Part shown: positions 16,057 through 25,745 of the stretch, piece by piece
Layout of the letters: every line of letters starts with the position of its first letter
Numbering within the stretch: the first letter of the stretch is position 1
Assembly: GCA_963753115.1 (NCBI GenBank)
Contig: CAVWBB010000034.1
Location: 54,576 to 118,575 of the forward strand
Direction of reading: 5' to 3'
Origin: Bog-473 sp963753115
GTDB lineage: Bacteria; Actinomycetota; Acidimicrobiia; Acidimicrobiales; RAAP-2
Length of the DNA: 64,000 nt
The notes under the pieces: model-generated
The model's input: the letters and a program-made list of their open reading frames with translations, nothing else
Databases searched by the model: none
Told to the model about the DNA's origin: nothing
Program-made: the position numbers and the translations under genes

Positions 16057-17694
16057 ATGAAGATCGGCATGATCGGCCTGGGCAAGATGGGCGCCAACAT
16101 GACCGAGCGCCTGCTCAAGGGCGGGCACGAGGTGGTGGCGTACGACCTCAGCGCCGACGCGCTCAAGGCGGCGGCGTCCAAGGGCGCAGAGACGGCCTCC
16201 ACGCTCGCCGAGCTCACCGGGAAGCTGGACTCGCCCAAGGCGGTCTGGGTCATGCTGCCCGCCGGCAAGGTGACCGATTCCACCGTCGAGGAGCTGGCCG
16301 GCATGTTCTCGCCGGGCGACGTGATCGTGGACGGGGGCAACTCCAACTACAAGGAGTGGATCGCGCTCTCCGAGAAGATCGCCTCCAGCGGCGTCGGCCT
16401 GGTCGACGCCGGCACGTCGGGCGGCGTCTGGGGCCTGACGGAGGGCTACTGCCTCATGGTGGGCGGCGCCAAGGAATCGGTGGCGGTGGTCGAGCCGGCC
16501 CTGCTGACGCTGGCCCCCGAGGGCGGCTATGCGCACGTGGGCCCGGTCGGCGCCGGTCACTTCGTGAAGATGGTGCACAACGGCATTGAGTACGGGCTCA
16601 TGCAGGCCTACGCCGAGGGCTTCGAGATCATGGGCGCCGCCGACGAGTTCGACCTCGACCTCCACGAGATCGCCTCCATCTGGCGCTACGGCTCGGTGGT
16701 GCGCAGCTGGTTGCTCGAGCTGGCCGAGCGGGCGCTCCGGCCCGGGGCCGGCTTCGACGAAATCAAGGGCGTGGTGGCCGACTCGGGCGAGGGTCGCTGG
16801 ACGGCGCAGGAGGCCATCGACCGCGGCGTGTCGGCGCCGGTGATCGCCACCTCGCTCTTCACCCGCTTCGCCTCCCAGGAGCCCGACGCCTTCCAGCTCA
16901 AGATGCTCTCGGCCCTGCGGAACCAGTTCGGCGGCCATGCCGTCACGCTGGAGTCGGGAGCAGCAGGGCCTGGAGACCGAAACCCCGACGCCCTGACGGT
17001 CTCCATGATCACCCCGGTCGACGATGTCCCCCGCGCGTTCGCGGACGCGGTCGTACAGGCCTACGGGGCGCGCCCCGGGCCCCGTTTCGCCCTGGTGCTC
17101 TCCGGCGGCCCCACGGCCAAGGAGTGTTACGAGGTGCTGGCGACGACGCCGGCCGACGCCATCGACTGGACCCTCGTCGACGTGTACGTGGGTGACGAGC
17201 GCGTCGTGCCGCCCGACGACGACGACGCCAACCAGCGCCTGATCAAGGAGGCGTTGTTGGACCGGGTCGTCGGCGGCCCGGTCGGGTCGTTCTCCCCCAT
17301 GCCGACGGTCGGCCCCCTCGACCAGTGCGTGGACGCCTACCAGCGCACGATGTCGGATCTGGTCACCGGTCCGGGGATCGATCTCATCCATCTGGGCATG
17401 GGCCCCGACGGGCACACGGCCTCGCTCTTCCCCGGTGCCTCGACCCTCGATGCCGACCCGGGCGTCCTGGTCCTGGCGACCGAAGACCCGAACGGGGTCA
17501 ACCCGCACCCTCGCCTGACCCTGACGCTGCCGGCGATCAACTCGGCCCGCGTCGCCGTCTTCACCGTGTCCGGGGCCTCAAAGGCTCCTGCGGTCGCCGC
17601 CCTGGTCCGCGGCGACGATCTGCCGGCCTCCCGCGTCCATGCTGGGCGGACGGTGTGGCTGGTCGACGGCGCCGCCCGCGCCGACGCCCCCTAG
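16057..17694 (+). CDS. gnd-pgl: 6-phosphogluconate dehydrogenase fused in frame to 6-phosphogluconolactonase (fusion may be an indel artefact)
   Basis: One 545-residue reading frame. Residues 1 to about 305 are a short-type decarboxylating 6-phosphogluconate dehydrogenase: nucleotide site GLGKMGANM (residues 7-15), GGVWGL, and substrate/catalytic block KMVHNGIEYGLMQAYAEG, ending LRNQFGGHAV as the family does. From about residue 317 it is a 6-phosphogluconolactonase: SGGPTAKECYE, DVYVGDERVVPPDDDDANQRL and LGMGPDGHTASLFPG. They catalyse consecutive oxidative pentose phosphate steps. A one-base change near 16945 would give gnd a TGA at 16994 and leave pgl its own ATG at 17005, so two adjacent genes are possible. 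No zwf is in the window. A ribosome site (GAGAGGAG) precedes ATG 16057. Confidence 0.85.
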   Translation: MKIGMIGLGKMGANMTERLLKGGHEVVAYDLSADALKAAASKGAETASTLAELTGKLDSPKAVWVMLPAGKVTDSTVEELAGMFSPGDVIVDGGNSNYKEWIALSEKIASSGVGLVDAGTSGGVWGLTEGYCLMVGGAKESVAVVEPALLTLAPEGGYAHVGPVGAGHFVKMVHNGIEYGLMQAYAEGFEIMGAADEFDLDLHEIASIWRYGSVVRSWLLELAERALRPGAGFDEIKGVVADSGEGRWTAQEAIDRGVSAPVIATSLFTRFASQEPDAFQLKMLSALRNQFGGHAVTLESGAAGPGDRNPDALTVSMITPVDDVPRAFADAVVQAYGARPGPRFALVLSGGPTAKECYEVLATTPADAIDWTLVDVYVGDERVVPPDDDDANQRLIKEALLDRVVGGPVGSFSPMPTVGPLDQCVDAYQRTMSDLVTGPGIDLIHLGMGPDGHTASLFPGASTLDADPGVLVLATEDPNGVNPHPRLTLTLPAINSARVAVFTVSGASKAPAVAALVRGDDLPASRVHAGRTVWLVDGAARADAP

Positions 17695-17697
17695 ATT
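17692..17697 (+). promoter_or_regulatory. Putative leaderless -10 element (TAGATT) for fbiC
   Basis: TAGATT ends 7 nt before ATG 17705, and its TAG is also the stop codon of the pgl domain, so promoter and stop codon overlap. Confidence 0.5.
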
Positions 17698-17704
17698 GGC
17701 CTCA

Positions 17705-20036
17705 ATGCTCTCCGATGCCGATCTCCTCCGCACGCCCCTCGAGGACCTGACCGCGCTGGCCCGTGTCGTGCGCGACGGGGTGCACGGCCGCCGGGTCACG
17801 TACTCGCCCAAGGTCTTCATTCCGCTGACGATGCTCTGCCGCGACCGGTGCGGCTACTGCACCTTCGCCAAGGCCCCGGCCCGGGTCACCGCGCCGTACC
17901 TGCTCCCCGAGGAGGTGCTGGCCATCGCCGAGGCGGGCCGCGCCGCGGGCTGCCACGAGGCCCTCTTCACGCTGGGCGAGCGGCCCGAGCTGCGTTACCC
18001 GGTTGCGGCGGAATGGCTGGCGGGCGCGGGCTACGCCTCGACCGTCGACTACCTCGCGGCGATGTGCCGGCTCGTCCTGGAGGAGACCGGCCTGCTCCCC
18101 CACGCCAACGCCGGCGCGCTCTATCCCGAGGAGCTGGCGACGTTGCGTTCCGTGTCGGCGAGCCAGGGGATGATGCTCGAGTCGATGGCCGAGGGCCTGG
18201 CCGCCCACCGCGGATCGCCCGACAAGGAGCCGGCCCGCCGGCTGGCCACCCTGGAGGCGGCGGGCGAGCTCGCCATCCCGTTCACGACGGGGATCCTGGT
18301 CGGCATCGGCGACGAGCGGACGGACCAGCTGGCGGCGCTGCGGGCGATCGCCGCGTCCCATGCCCGCCACGGCCACGTGCAAGAGGTGATCGTGCAGAAC
18401 TTCCTGCCGAAGCCGGGCACGACCATGTTCCGGGCCGAGCCCTGCCCGCCCGAGGACCTGCAGTGGGCCATTGCCGCGGCCCGCCTGGTGCTCCCGTCCG
18501 ACATCCACGTGCAGGCGCCGCCGAACCTCTCCGACGACCTGGCGCCGCTGCTGGCGGCGGGCATCGACGACTGGGGCGGCGTGTCGCCGGTCACCGCCGA
18601 CCACGTGAACCCCGAGCGGGCCTGGCCGGCGCTCGACATCCTGCGCGAGGCCACCGAGGCCGCGGGCCACACGCTGGCGCCGCGGATGACGGTCTACCCG
18701 GCGTTCGCGTTGGATGCCGGGCGGTGGCTCGACCCCGCCCTGCGCTTCCCCGTGCTCGATGCCTCCGACGCCGAAGGGCTCGCCCGTGACGCCTCCTGGT
18801 GCTCGGGGGGCGAGGAACCGCCGCCGATGCTCCTCGAGGAGACGTCGATGTCTGCCGACGGTGCCGCCGGTGACCGCAGGTGCCGCCGGAGCCGCGGCCA
18901 CCCGGACGTCCGGTGGCGCCGTCGCCGAGGTCCTCGCCGGCGTGGCCCTGGGTCAGGAGGTGGGCGAGGCCGAGATCGTGACCCTCTTCGGCGCCCGTGG
19001 CCCCGAGGTGCGCCAGGTGGCCGAGTTCGCCGACGACCTCCGCCGCAAGGTGGTCGGCGACGATGTCACCTTCGTGCGGAACCGCAACATCAACTACACG
19101 AATGTCTGCACGTTCAAGTGCCGCTTCTGCGCCTTCTCGAAGGGGCCGCTCTCGCTCAACTTGCGCGGCGCGCCGTACCTGCTCGAGCTCGACGAGATCA
19201 CACGCCGCGTCGTCGAGGCCGTCGACGAAGGCGCCACGGAGGTCTGCCTGCAAGGTGGCATCCACCCCAACTTCGACGGCGACTACTACCTGCACGTGCT
19301 CGAGGCGGTGCGGGCCGGGTCACAAGACATCCACATCCACGGCTTCACTGCGCTGGAGGTCACCGAGGGAGCACGCCGTTCCGAGGTCCCCCTGGCCGAG
19401 TACCTGACCCGTCTCAAGGACGCGGGCCTCAAGACGCTCCCGGGCACCGCCGCCGAGATCCTCGACGACGAGGTGCGCGCCCTCATCTGCCCCGACAAGA
19501 TCAACACGGAAGAGTGGCTGGAGGCGCACCGCACCGCGCACCAGGTGGGGCTGCGCTCGAACATCACCATCATGTTCGGCTCGGTCGAGCAGCCGGTGAG
19601 CTGGGCCCGCCACATGGTGCGCACGCGGGCGCTGCAACGTGAGACCGGCGGCTTCACCGAGTTCGTGCCGCTGCCCTTCGTGCACATGGCCACCCCGATC
19701 TACCTCCAGAAGAAGGCGCGGCGGGGCCCGACCTTCAGGGAGACCGTTCTCATGCACTCGGTGGCGCGCATCGCCTACCTGGGCGACATCGACAACATCC
19801 AGGTGAGCTGGGTCAAGATGGGCGGCGAGGGCGCCCGCCAGCTCCTGCGCGCCGGGGCCAACGACCTGGGCGGGACGCTGATGGACGAGAACATCTCGCG
19901 GGCGGCGGGCGCGCAGCACGGGCAACGTATGGGCGTGGAGGAGCTGGAGGCCATCGTGGCGCCGCTCGGGCGCCCCTTGGTGCAGCGTTCGACCCTGTAC
20001 GCGCTGGCCGGCGCCGGCGCTGCGGCGGGCGCGTGA
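17705..20036 (+). CDS. fbiC: FO synthase FbiC (CofG-CofH fusion), interrupted by a frameshift
   Basis: Makes the 7,8-didemethyl-8-hydroxy-5-deazariboflavin core of coenzyme F420 from a flavin precursor and tyrosine. The CofG half has the radical-SAM cluster CRDRCGYC (about residues 43-50) and LPHANAGAL; the CofH half has CTFKCRFCAFSKGP with NRNINYTNVC just before it, then GFTALEV and KMGGEGARQLLRAGANDLGG. The halves lie in different frames that change between about 18800 and 18880 in the linker (one extra base would do). The CofG frame has no stop there and runs on to 19642, which argues for a broken fusion rather than separate genes. Restored length is about 777 residues; I recall mycobacterial FbiC as about 856. 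Confidence 0.88.
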
Positions 20037-21064
20037 CCGACGAGGAAGACGCGGAGGCGGCGGCACGCGAGCTCGCCTCCGCCGCGCTGTTCGGGAACCA
20101 CAACCTGTCGACGGCGCAGTCCCGCGAGCTGCAGGACATGATCGGCTCGCTGGCCGACTTGGCGCGTGAGGGCACCTCGGTCGGCGACCTGAAGATCGCC
20201 AACGCAGCCCTGGGTGAGATGGCGGAGGCCTTCCGTGTCTTCCGCCCCTACCGCCACATCCGCAAGATCACCATGTTCGGCTCGGCGCGTACGAAGCCCG
20301 AGGACCCCATCTACATCCTCGCCCGCGACCTGGCCGCCAAGTTGGCGGCGGCCGACTGGATGGTGGTCACCGGCGCCGGCCCCGGCATCATGGCGGCCGG
20401 CCTGGAGGGGGCGGGGCGCGAGCACGCCTTCGGGGTCAACATCCGCCTGCCTTTCGAGGGCGACGCCAACCCGTTCATCGCGCAGGACCCGAAGCTGGTC
20501 GAGATGCGCTACTTCTTCACCCGCAAGCTGATGCTGATCAAGGAGTCGCACGCCTACGCGGTCCTGCCCGGTGGCTTCGGCACGCAGGACGAGGCGTTCG
20601 AGCTCCTCACGCTCCTGCAGACGGGGAAGGCCGAGCCGGCCCCGGTCGTCATGATCGAGACCCCCGGGGGCACCTACTGGCACATGTGGCTGCGCTTCCT
20701 GCAGGAGTCGGCCATCGACGCCGGTTGGGTCTCACCCGAGGACAGGGCGCTCTTCAAGGTGACGAATACCCTGGAAGAGGCCTGCGAGGAGGTCCTCGGC
20801 TTCTACCGCAACTACCACTCCATCCGCTGGGTGGGCGATCTCCTGGTGCTGCGGCTGCAGGTGCAGCCGAGCAAGGCCGAGCTGGCCGACCTGAACCGGC
20901 GGTTCTCCGACATTGTGGTGCGGGGGAACATCCGCACGGCGGGGCCCTTCCCGCCCGAGCGCAACGACCACCCCGAACTGCCACGGCTGGCGCTGCGCTT
21001 CGACCGCTTCCACTTCGCCCGCCTGCGCCAACTCATCGACGCCGTCAACGAGTGCACGGGGTGA
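20033..21064 (+). CDS. LOG-family (lysine-decarboxylase-like) Rossmann protein
   Basis: 343 residues. The nucleotide-binding signature PGGFGTQDE lies near residues 179-187, and an earlier GAGPGIMAAGLEGA matches the LOG/TIGR00730 family. Short members are cytokinin-riboside 5'-monophosphate phosphoribohydrolases, but this longer form has an extra N-terminal helical region (about 70 residues) and a C-terminal extension, so its substrate should not be assumed. GTG 20033 overlaps the fbiC stop (GTGA) and its own stop overlaps the amidase start in the same way, which places it in an operon with both. Confidence 0.82.
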   Translation: MTDEEDAEAAARELASAALFGNHNLSTAQSRELQDMIGSLADLAREGTSVGDLKIANAALGEMAEAFRVFRPYRHIRKITMFGSARTKPEDPIYILARDLAAKLAAADWMVVTGAGPGIMAAGLEGAGREHAFGVNIRLPFEGDANPFIAQDPKLVEMRYFFTRKLMLIKESHAYAVLPGGFGTQDEAFELLTLLQTGKAEPAPVVMIETPGGTYWHMWLRFLQESAIDAGWVSPEDRALFKVTNTLEEACEEVLGFYRNYHSIRWVGDLLVLRLQVQPSKAELADLNRRFSDIVVRGNIRTAGPFPPERNDHPELPRLALRFDRFHFARLRQLIDAVNECTG

Positions 21065-22646
21065 CCCGGACGCGGGTCCGCGCGCGAGCGACGGTCCGAC
21101 ATGGCCCGGCGCCGAAGCTCCCGATCCTGACCGTTCCCGCTCTGGCCCTCGCCCTTCTCCTCTCCCTCCCGCTCTCTCTCCCCTTCTCCGGATCGCCCGC
21201 TTTCGCCGCCAACCCCACTCCCCCGCCGAACTCGGTGGTGCCCTTCGGCTCCACCGCCATCGGCGCCAACTCGGTGACGAACGCCAACGCACCCATCGTC
21301 GGCATGGCCGCCACCCGCGACGGCGCTGGTTACTGGCTCACCGGGAGCGACGGCGGCATCTTCAGCTACGGCGACGCCCACTTCTTCGGCTCCGCCGGCG
21401 CCCTGCATCTCAACGCGCCGATCGTGGGCATTGCCGCCACCCCGATGGCGGGGGCTACTGGCTGGTGGCCTCCGACGGCGGCATCTTCAGCTACGGCGAC
21501 GCCTCCTTCTTCGGGTCGACCGGCTCGCTCCACCTCAACGCGCCGATCGTCGGCATGGCCGCCACCCGCGACGGTGGCGGCTACTGGCTGGTGGCCTCCG
21601 ACGGCGGCATCTTCAGCTACGGCGATGCCGCCTTCGCCGGCTCGGCCGGGAGCCTCCGCCTCAACGCTCCGGTGGTGGGCATGGCGGCCACTCCCGACGG
21701 CGGCGGCTACTGGCTGGCCGCGCGCGACGGCGGCATCTTCAGCTATGGGGACGCGGCCTTCGAAGGTTCCGCCGGCGCGCTCCACCTCAACGCACCGGTG
21801 ACCGGCATGGCGGCCACCCCCGACGGCGCCGGCTACTGGCTGGCCGCCCGCGACGGCGGCGTCTTCACCTATGGGGACGCGCGCTATTTCGGCTCGCTGG
21901 GCGGGACGAGTCTGCCGGGCCCCGTCGTCGCCCTGGCGGCCTCCGGCGGCCAGGGCTACTGGTTGGCGGTGGGCTCGCAACCATTGGCCGGTGAGGTCGT
22001 CGGGATCGACCCCGGCCACAACGGGCTGAACGACAGCGCCCCCGGCGTCATCGACCAGCCCGTCTTCAACGGGACCGGGGACGAGACCTGCGACACCACC
22101 GGCACCGCGACGGACGGCGGCTACAGCGAGGCCGAGTTCAACTTCGCTGTCGCCACCTACCTGGAAGCCGACCTGCAGGCGGAGGGGGCCGCCGTGGTGC
22201 TGACGCGCCCGAACAACGCCGGCGTTGGCCCCTGCGTCACGACGCGGGCGGCGATCATCAACAACGCCCATGCCGATGTCGCCGTCGACATCCACGCCGA
22301 CGGCGGCCCAGCGGGCGGACGCGGCTTCACGGTGCTCGAGCCGACTGCGGACGGGCCCAACAACGGGGTCATCACGGCGTCATCCGCCTTCGCGACCACC
22401 CTGCGCAATGCCTTCGCCGCGGGCACTCCCATGCCGGTCAGCACCTACGACGGCGTCGACGGGCTCCAGCCCCGCAACGACTTGGCGGGGCTCAATCTCA
22501 CCACGGTGCCCAAGGTCCTCATTGAGTGCGGCAACATGCGCAACGCGACAGACGCCGCCCTGCTCGTCACCCCGGCCTTCCAGCAGGCGGCCGCGGCCGC
22601 CATGGCGCAGGCCATCACGACCTTCCTCACCGGCCGCCCGGGCTGA
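21061..22646 (+). CDS. Secreted N-acetylmuramoyl-L-alanine amidase with N-terminal YWL/DGG repeats, frameshifted
   Basis: Cell-wall amidase. GTG 21061 overlaps the upstream stop; a signal peptide spans about residues 18-48 (hydrophobic LLLSLPLSLPF, then SPAFAA). Five 42-residue repeats of the form AATxDGxGYWLxxxDGGIFSYGDA follow, with a weak sixth. The last about 210 residues are an Amidase_3 domain with candidate zinc ligands in DPGHNG, SEAEF and DIHAD and the catalytic glutamate region VLIECGNM. Near 21440, in the second repeat, one base is missing from a C-run (ACCCCGATGG): the first frame is lost and the rest reads on in another frame. The repeat periodicity (125 rather than 126 bp there) confirms a one-base deletion. 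Restored length is about 528. Confidence 0.87.
21301..21960 (+). repeat. Tandem 126-bp coding repeats (42-residue YWL/DGG units)
   Basis: Units begin at 21301, 21427, 21552, 21678 and 21804 with GGCATGGCCGCCAC-like sequence; spacing is 126 bp except 125 between the second and third, where the frameshift lies. A decayed sixth unit follows near 21930. Each codes for a GxxATxDGxGYWL...DGGIFSYGDA unit and may form one blade of a propeller-like wall-associated domain (inference). Confidence 0.85.
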
Positions 22647-22654
22647 ACCGAGGC

Positions 22655-23194
22655 TCAGCCGGGCGCCCCCAGGGGCGCCCGCACCAGGGTCGTATAGATG
22701 TGGCCCTGCGGTGAGGGCTCCGAGGCCACCAGGTCCACGTGGGCGACGGGGAACGTGGCGGCGAAGGGGATCCCCTCGAGCTCCGCCTGCGCCTGCGCCC
22801 CCAGCCGCCCCTTCGCCCGGGCCAGGGTGAGGTGGCCGTTGAAGGGCGGACCGCCGCCGCCCGGCTCGGCCACGATCGACGCGGTGGCCTCGTGCACCAC
22901 CCGGGCCAACGCAGTGAGCCCGTGGGCGGGAAGCTGCAGCACACGGACCCGGGAGAACCAGGCGGTCCCCGGCCCGAGGCGGCACTCCAGCGGGCCGGGG
23001 AGGCCCTCGACGCCCGCGACGAGGGCGTCACCGAGCGGCCCGATGTGGTCCTCCGTGACCTCACCGAGGAAGCGGAGCGTGACGTGCCAGCGGGTCGGGC
23101 CCACCAGGCGCAGGTTCTTCTCCCGACCCAGCTCCAAATCCGCCAGGCGCTGCCGCGTCGGCTCATCGGGCCAGGCGGCCACGAACGTCCGCAT
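22655..23194 (-). CDS. thpR: RNA 2',3'-cyclic phosphodiesterase (2'-5' RNA ligase family)
   Basis: Member of the 2H phosphoesterase superfamily that opens 2',3'-cyclic phosphates on RNA ends. 179 residues from ATG 23194. Both catalytic HxTx motifs are present: H37-V-T-L in TRWHVTLRFLG and H121-L-T-L in FNGHLTLARAKG. The length is normal for the family. Convergent with the amidase gene. Its biological substrate in bacteria is not settled. Confidence 0.9.
   Translation of the reverse strand: MRTFVAAWPDEPTRQRLADLELGREKNLRLVGPTRWHVTLRFLGEVTEDHIGPLGDALVAGVEGLPGPLECRLGPGTAWFSRVRVLQLPAHGLTALARVVHEATASIVAEPGGGGPPFNGHLTLARAKGRLGAQAQAELEGIPFAATFPVAHVDLVASEPSPQGHIYTTLVRAPLGAPG
22661..22680. terminator. 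Candidate bidirectional hairpin between convergent amidase and thpR
   Basis: GGGCGCCCC and GGGGCGCCC form a 9-bp perfect GC stem with a two-base loop, within the last codons of thpR and 15 nt after the amidase stop. There is no T-run, so its role as a terminator is only suggested by position. Confidence 0.4.
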
Positions 23195-23214
23195 CGGAGC
23201 CGGGGTCGCCGGCG

Positions 23215-23463
23215 TCAGGCGCCGTCGTCGAGCGGTTCGCGGCCCGGCCCGGAACCCTCGCGCAACGCCGCGACACACCGCTCGAGCGCCCGCCGGGCCT
23301 TGAGGATCCGTCGTTCCCGCGCCAGGGCCTCCCCTGTCTCGGCCGAGTCGGGGTCGCCGGCGGAGGCGAGCCGCAGCGCGTCCAGCGCCATGTCGGTCAA
23401 TTCCTCCAGCACGCCTTCGAGCCGTTCGGCCAGGTCGGCCTCGGCCTCGCTGGCGCCACTCAC
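23215..23463 (-). CDS. Small helical protein, unknown function
   Basis: 82 residues, GTG 23463 overlapping the acyl-CoA synthetase stop by 4 nt (GTGA). Almost entirely predicted helix, rich in Ala, Glu, Leu and Arg (LAERLEGVLEELTDMALDALRLA, ARERRILKARRALERCVAAL). No family recognised; the overlap and downstream thpR (20 nt away) indicate one transcript. Confidence 0.6.
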   Translation of the reverse strand: MSGASEAEADLAERLEGVLEELTDMALDALRLASAGDPDSAETGEALARERRILKARRALERCVAALREGSGPGREPLDDGA

Positions 23464-25080
23464 TTGGGCAGGGGCGTGCTCTGCACCTTGTAGTCGCCGT
23501 CGGCGTACATGAGCCGCATGACCTTCTTGTCGAACTTCCCGACACTCGTCTTGGGGATCTCGAGCACGAAGGTCCACTGGTCGGGCAGCCACCAGCGCGG
23601 CACACGATCGGTCAGGTAGGCCAACAGGTCGGCTGGCGCCGGAGAGCGCCCCGGCTTGGGGACGACGGCGACCAGCGGTCGCTCGGACCACTTCGGGTCC
23701 GGGATGGCGATCACGGCCGCCTCGAACACGTCGGGATGGCCCATGACGGCGTTCTCGAGCTCCACCGAGGAGATCCACTCCCCGCCGGACTTGATCACGT
23801 CCTTGGTCCGGTCCGAGATCGTCATATAGCCCTGCGTGTCGAGCGTCCCCACGTCGCCGGTGCAGAGCCAGCCGTCGTGGAATTTCGCCGGGTCCTCGTC
23901 CTTGTAGTACGAGCCGGTGACCCAGGGCCCGCGGATCTCGAACTCCCCGACCGACTTGCCGTCGTTGGGGAGGATCGTCCCGTCCTCGTCGACGACGCGC
24001 ACCTCGACCCCGGCGACCACACGGCCGGCCTTGATCTTGTAGTACATGTCGTCGTGCCCGTTGAGCCGGCGGGCCGGCGGCAGCCCGAAGGCGGCCAACG
24101 GGCTCGTCTCGGTCATCCCCCACCCCTGAATGATCGTCACCCCGAACCGCGTCTCGAACGCCTCAATCAGCGACTGCGGCACCGCGGCCCCGCCGGCCGT
24201 GATCGCACGCACCGTCGAGAAGTCGATCGGCGTCTCGAGCGCGAGCAGGCCGTTCCAGATGGTCGGCACGCCGCAGGCCAGCGTCGGATGATGCTCGTTG
24301 ATGACCGCGGCCAACTGCTGCCCCATCAGGTACATCTGCGGCATGATGATGTCCGTCCCGGCCATCCACGCCCCGTAGGGCGTCCCCCATGCCATGGCGT
24401 GGAACATCGGGACGATGATCAGGATCCGGTCCATCTCCGTCATCCCGACCGACGAGGCCGCCTGCTCGGCCATGGTGTGCAGCCACGTCGAGCGGTGCGA
24501 GTACACGACGCCCTTGGGGCTGCCGGTCGTCCCGCTCGTGTAACACATGGCTGCGGCGGAGCGCTCGTCGAGCTCGGGCCACTCGAAGCCCGCCGACTCG
24601 GCGGCCAGCAGGCGCTCATAGGACAAGCGTCTCGCCCAGGGCCGACGTGTCACCCTCCCCCACCACGATCACGGTCTCGATGGTCTTCAGGTCGTCCTTG
24701 ATCGCGGCGAGCAGCGGGATCAAGGACGCGTCGACGATGAGGCAGCGGTCCTCGGCGTGGTTGATGACGTAGGCCAGCTGCTCGGCCGGCAGCCGGATGT
24801 TGAGCGTGTGCAGCACCGCCCCCATGGCGGGGATGGCGAGGTACGCCTCCAGATGCCCCTGGTTGTTCCAGCAGAAGGTGCCGACCCGGTCGCCCGGTTC
24901 GATCCCCAGCCGGGTGAGGGCGGCGGCCAGCTTCTCGGCCCTGGTGGCCACCTCGGCGAAGGTGGCGGTCCTGTGCCCGCCCTCCTCCACGGTGATGACG
25001 GAGCTGTCGCCGTGCACCCGCTGCCCGTGGAGCAGGATGTCGCGGATCAGGAGCGGGGCGTCCTGCATGGTGCTTTTCAT
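23460..25080 (-). CDS. Fatty-acid/acyl-CoA synthetase (ANL superfamily), frameshifted
   Basis: ATP-dependent acyl-CoA ligase. About 539 residues from ATG 25080 (ATG 25068 also possible). The N-terminal frame reads to GDTSALGETL and hits a stop; the other frame resumes with SYERLLAAE, so one extra base sits near 24635 (ACGCTTGTCCTAT). After it come the phosphate-binding YTSGTTGSPKG, GWGMTETSPLAAFG, TGDVGTLDTQGYM and the C-terminal catalytic lysine region KTSVGKFDKKV. The sequence type is like medium/long-chain FadD or DmdB-like ligases; chain length is not predictable. Probably intact in the organism. Confidence 0.87.
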
Positions 25081-25330
25081 GGTCCAAGTATGACGAACGC
25101 GCCTTTGGCGTGCTCCCGGAACGACCGTTCCCCGGGTGGCCGCCGCCCTTGTTCTGCCGCAAGCGCTCCCGGGCGACCACCCTGTTGAGCCGCTTTGACC
25201 GCCGCCCGGCAGTGGCAGCCGGACGTCCGCTGAGGGCAACTCCCTGGACGGAGCCCCCGTCTGGCGGCGTACGAGACCCCGGGGCAACGCACCAGAATCT
25301 CGCTGCGTATCCTTCCGCGTCGTGTTCGCA

Positions 25331-25522
25331 ATGACGTCCGCGACCGGGCTCAAGCTCGCCGAAATCGGGTTTCTGCTCATCCTGATTGCGGGCGTCTGGC
25401 TGGCTGCATCGGAGATCCCGGCCTTGGGCCTGCATCGAGCCCGAACGATTGTCGCCGGCACGGCGCTCGCCGCGGCCGGCGTGCTGCTCATCGTGGCCAC
25501 CCACTGGGGCCATTTCGGCTAG
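25331..25522 (+). CDS. Small two-span membrane protein, unknown function
   Basis: 63 residues from ATG 25331 (GTG 25322 also possible). Two hydrophobic helices (LAEIGFLLILIAGVWLAA and TIVAGTALAAAGVLLIVA) and a C-terminus HWGHFG. The short HWG sequence also occurs after a hydrophobic helix in the next gene (PTHWGDAR). No family recognised. Confidence 0.5.
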   Translation: MTSATGLKLAEIGFLLILIAGVWLAASEIPALGLHRARTIVAGTALAAAGVLLIVATHWGHFG

Positions 25523-25745
25523 GAGCGGAGTCGTTGTTCCGCGGCCGCTCGGTACCGGCGCCGGTGGGACATTTCGCACCGGGCTCAGGGTGTCCCGTGC
25601 TGAGAAAGCTGGGACAGGTCTGAGGCACTGCGGCGCCGTGATTCGACGGGCAGCCGTTCGGATCCCTTCACACTTTCCTCACATCGCCATGGCTGGATAT
25701 TGATGCGGGCGGGCGAACATGGCGGTGAATCCGAGGAGAGGGGCC

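Noticed and set aside
15775..17508. 577-codon minus-strand ORF over gnd-pgl
   Set aside because: No domain features; the plus strand is clearly coding.
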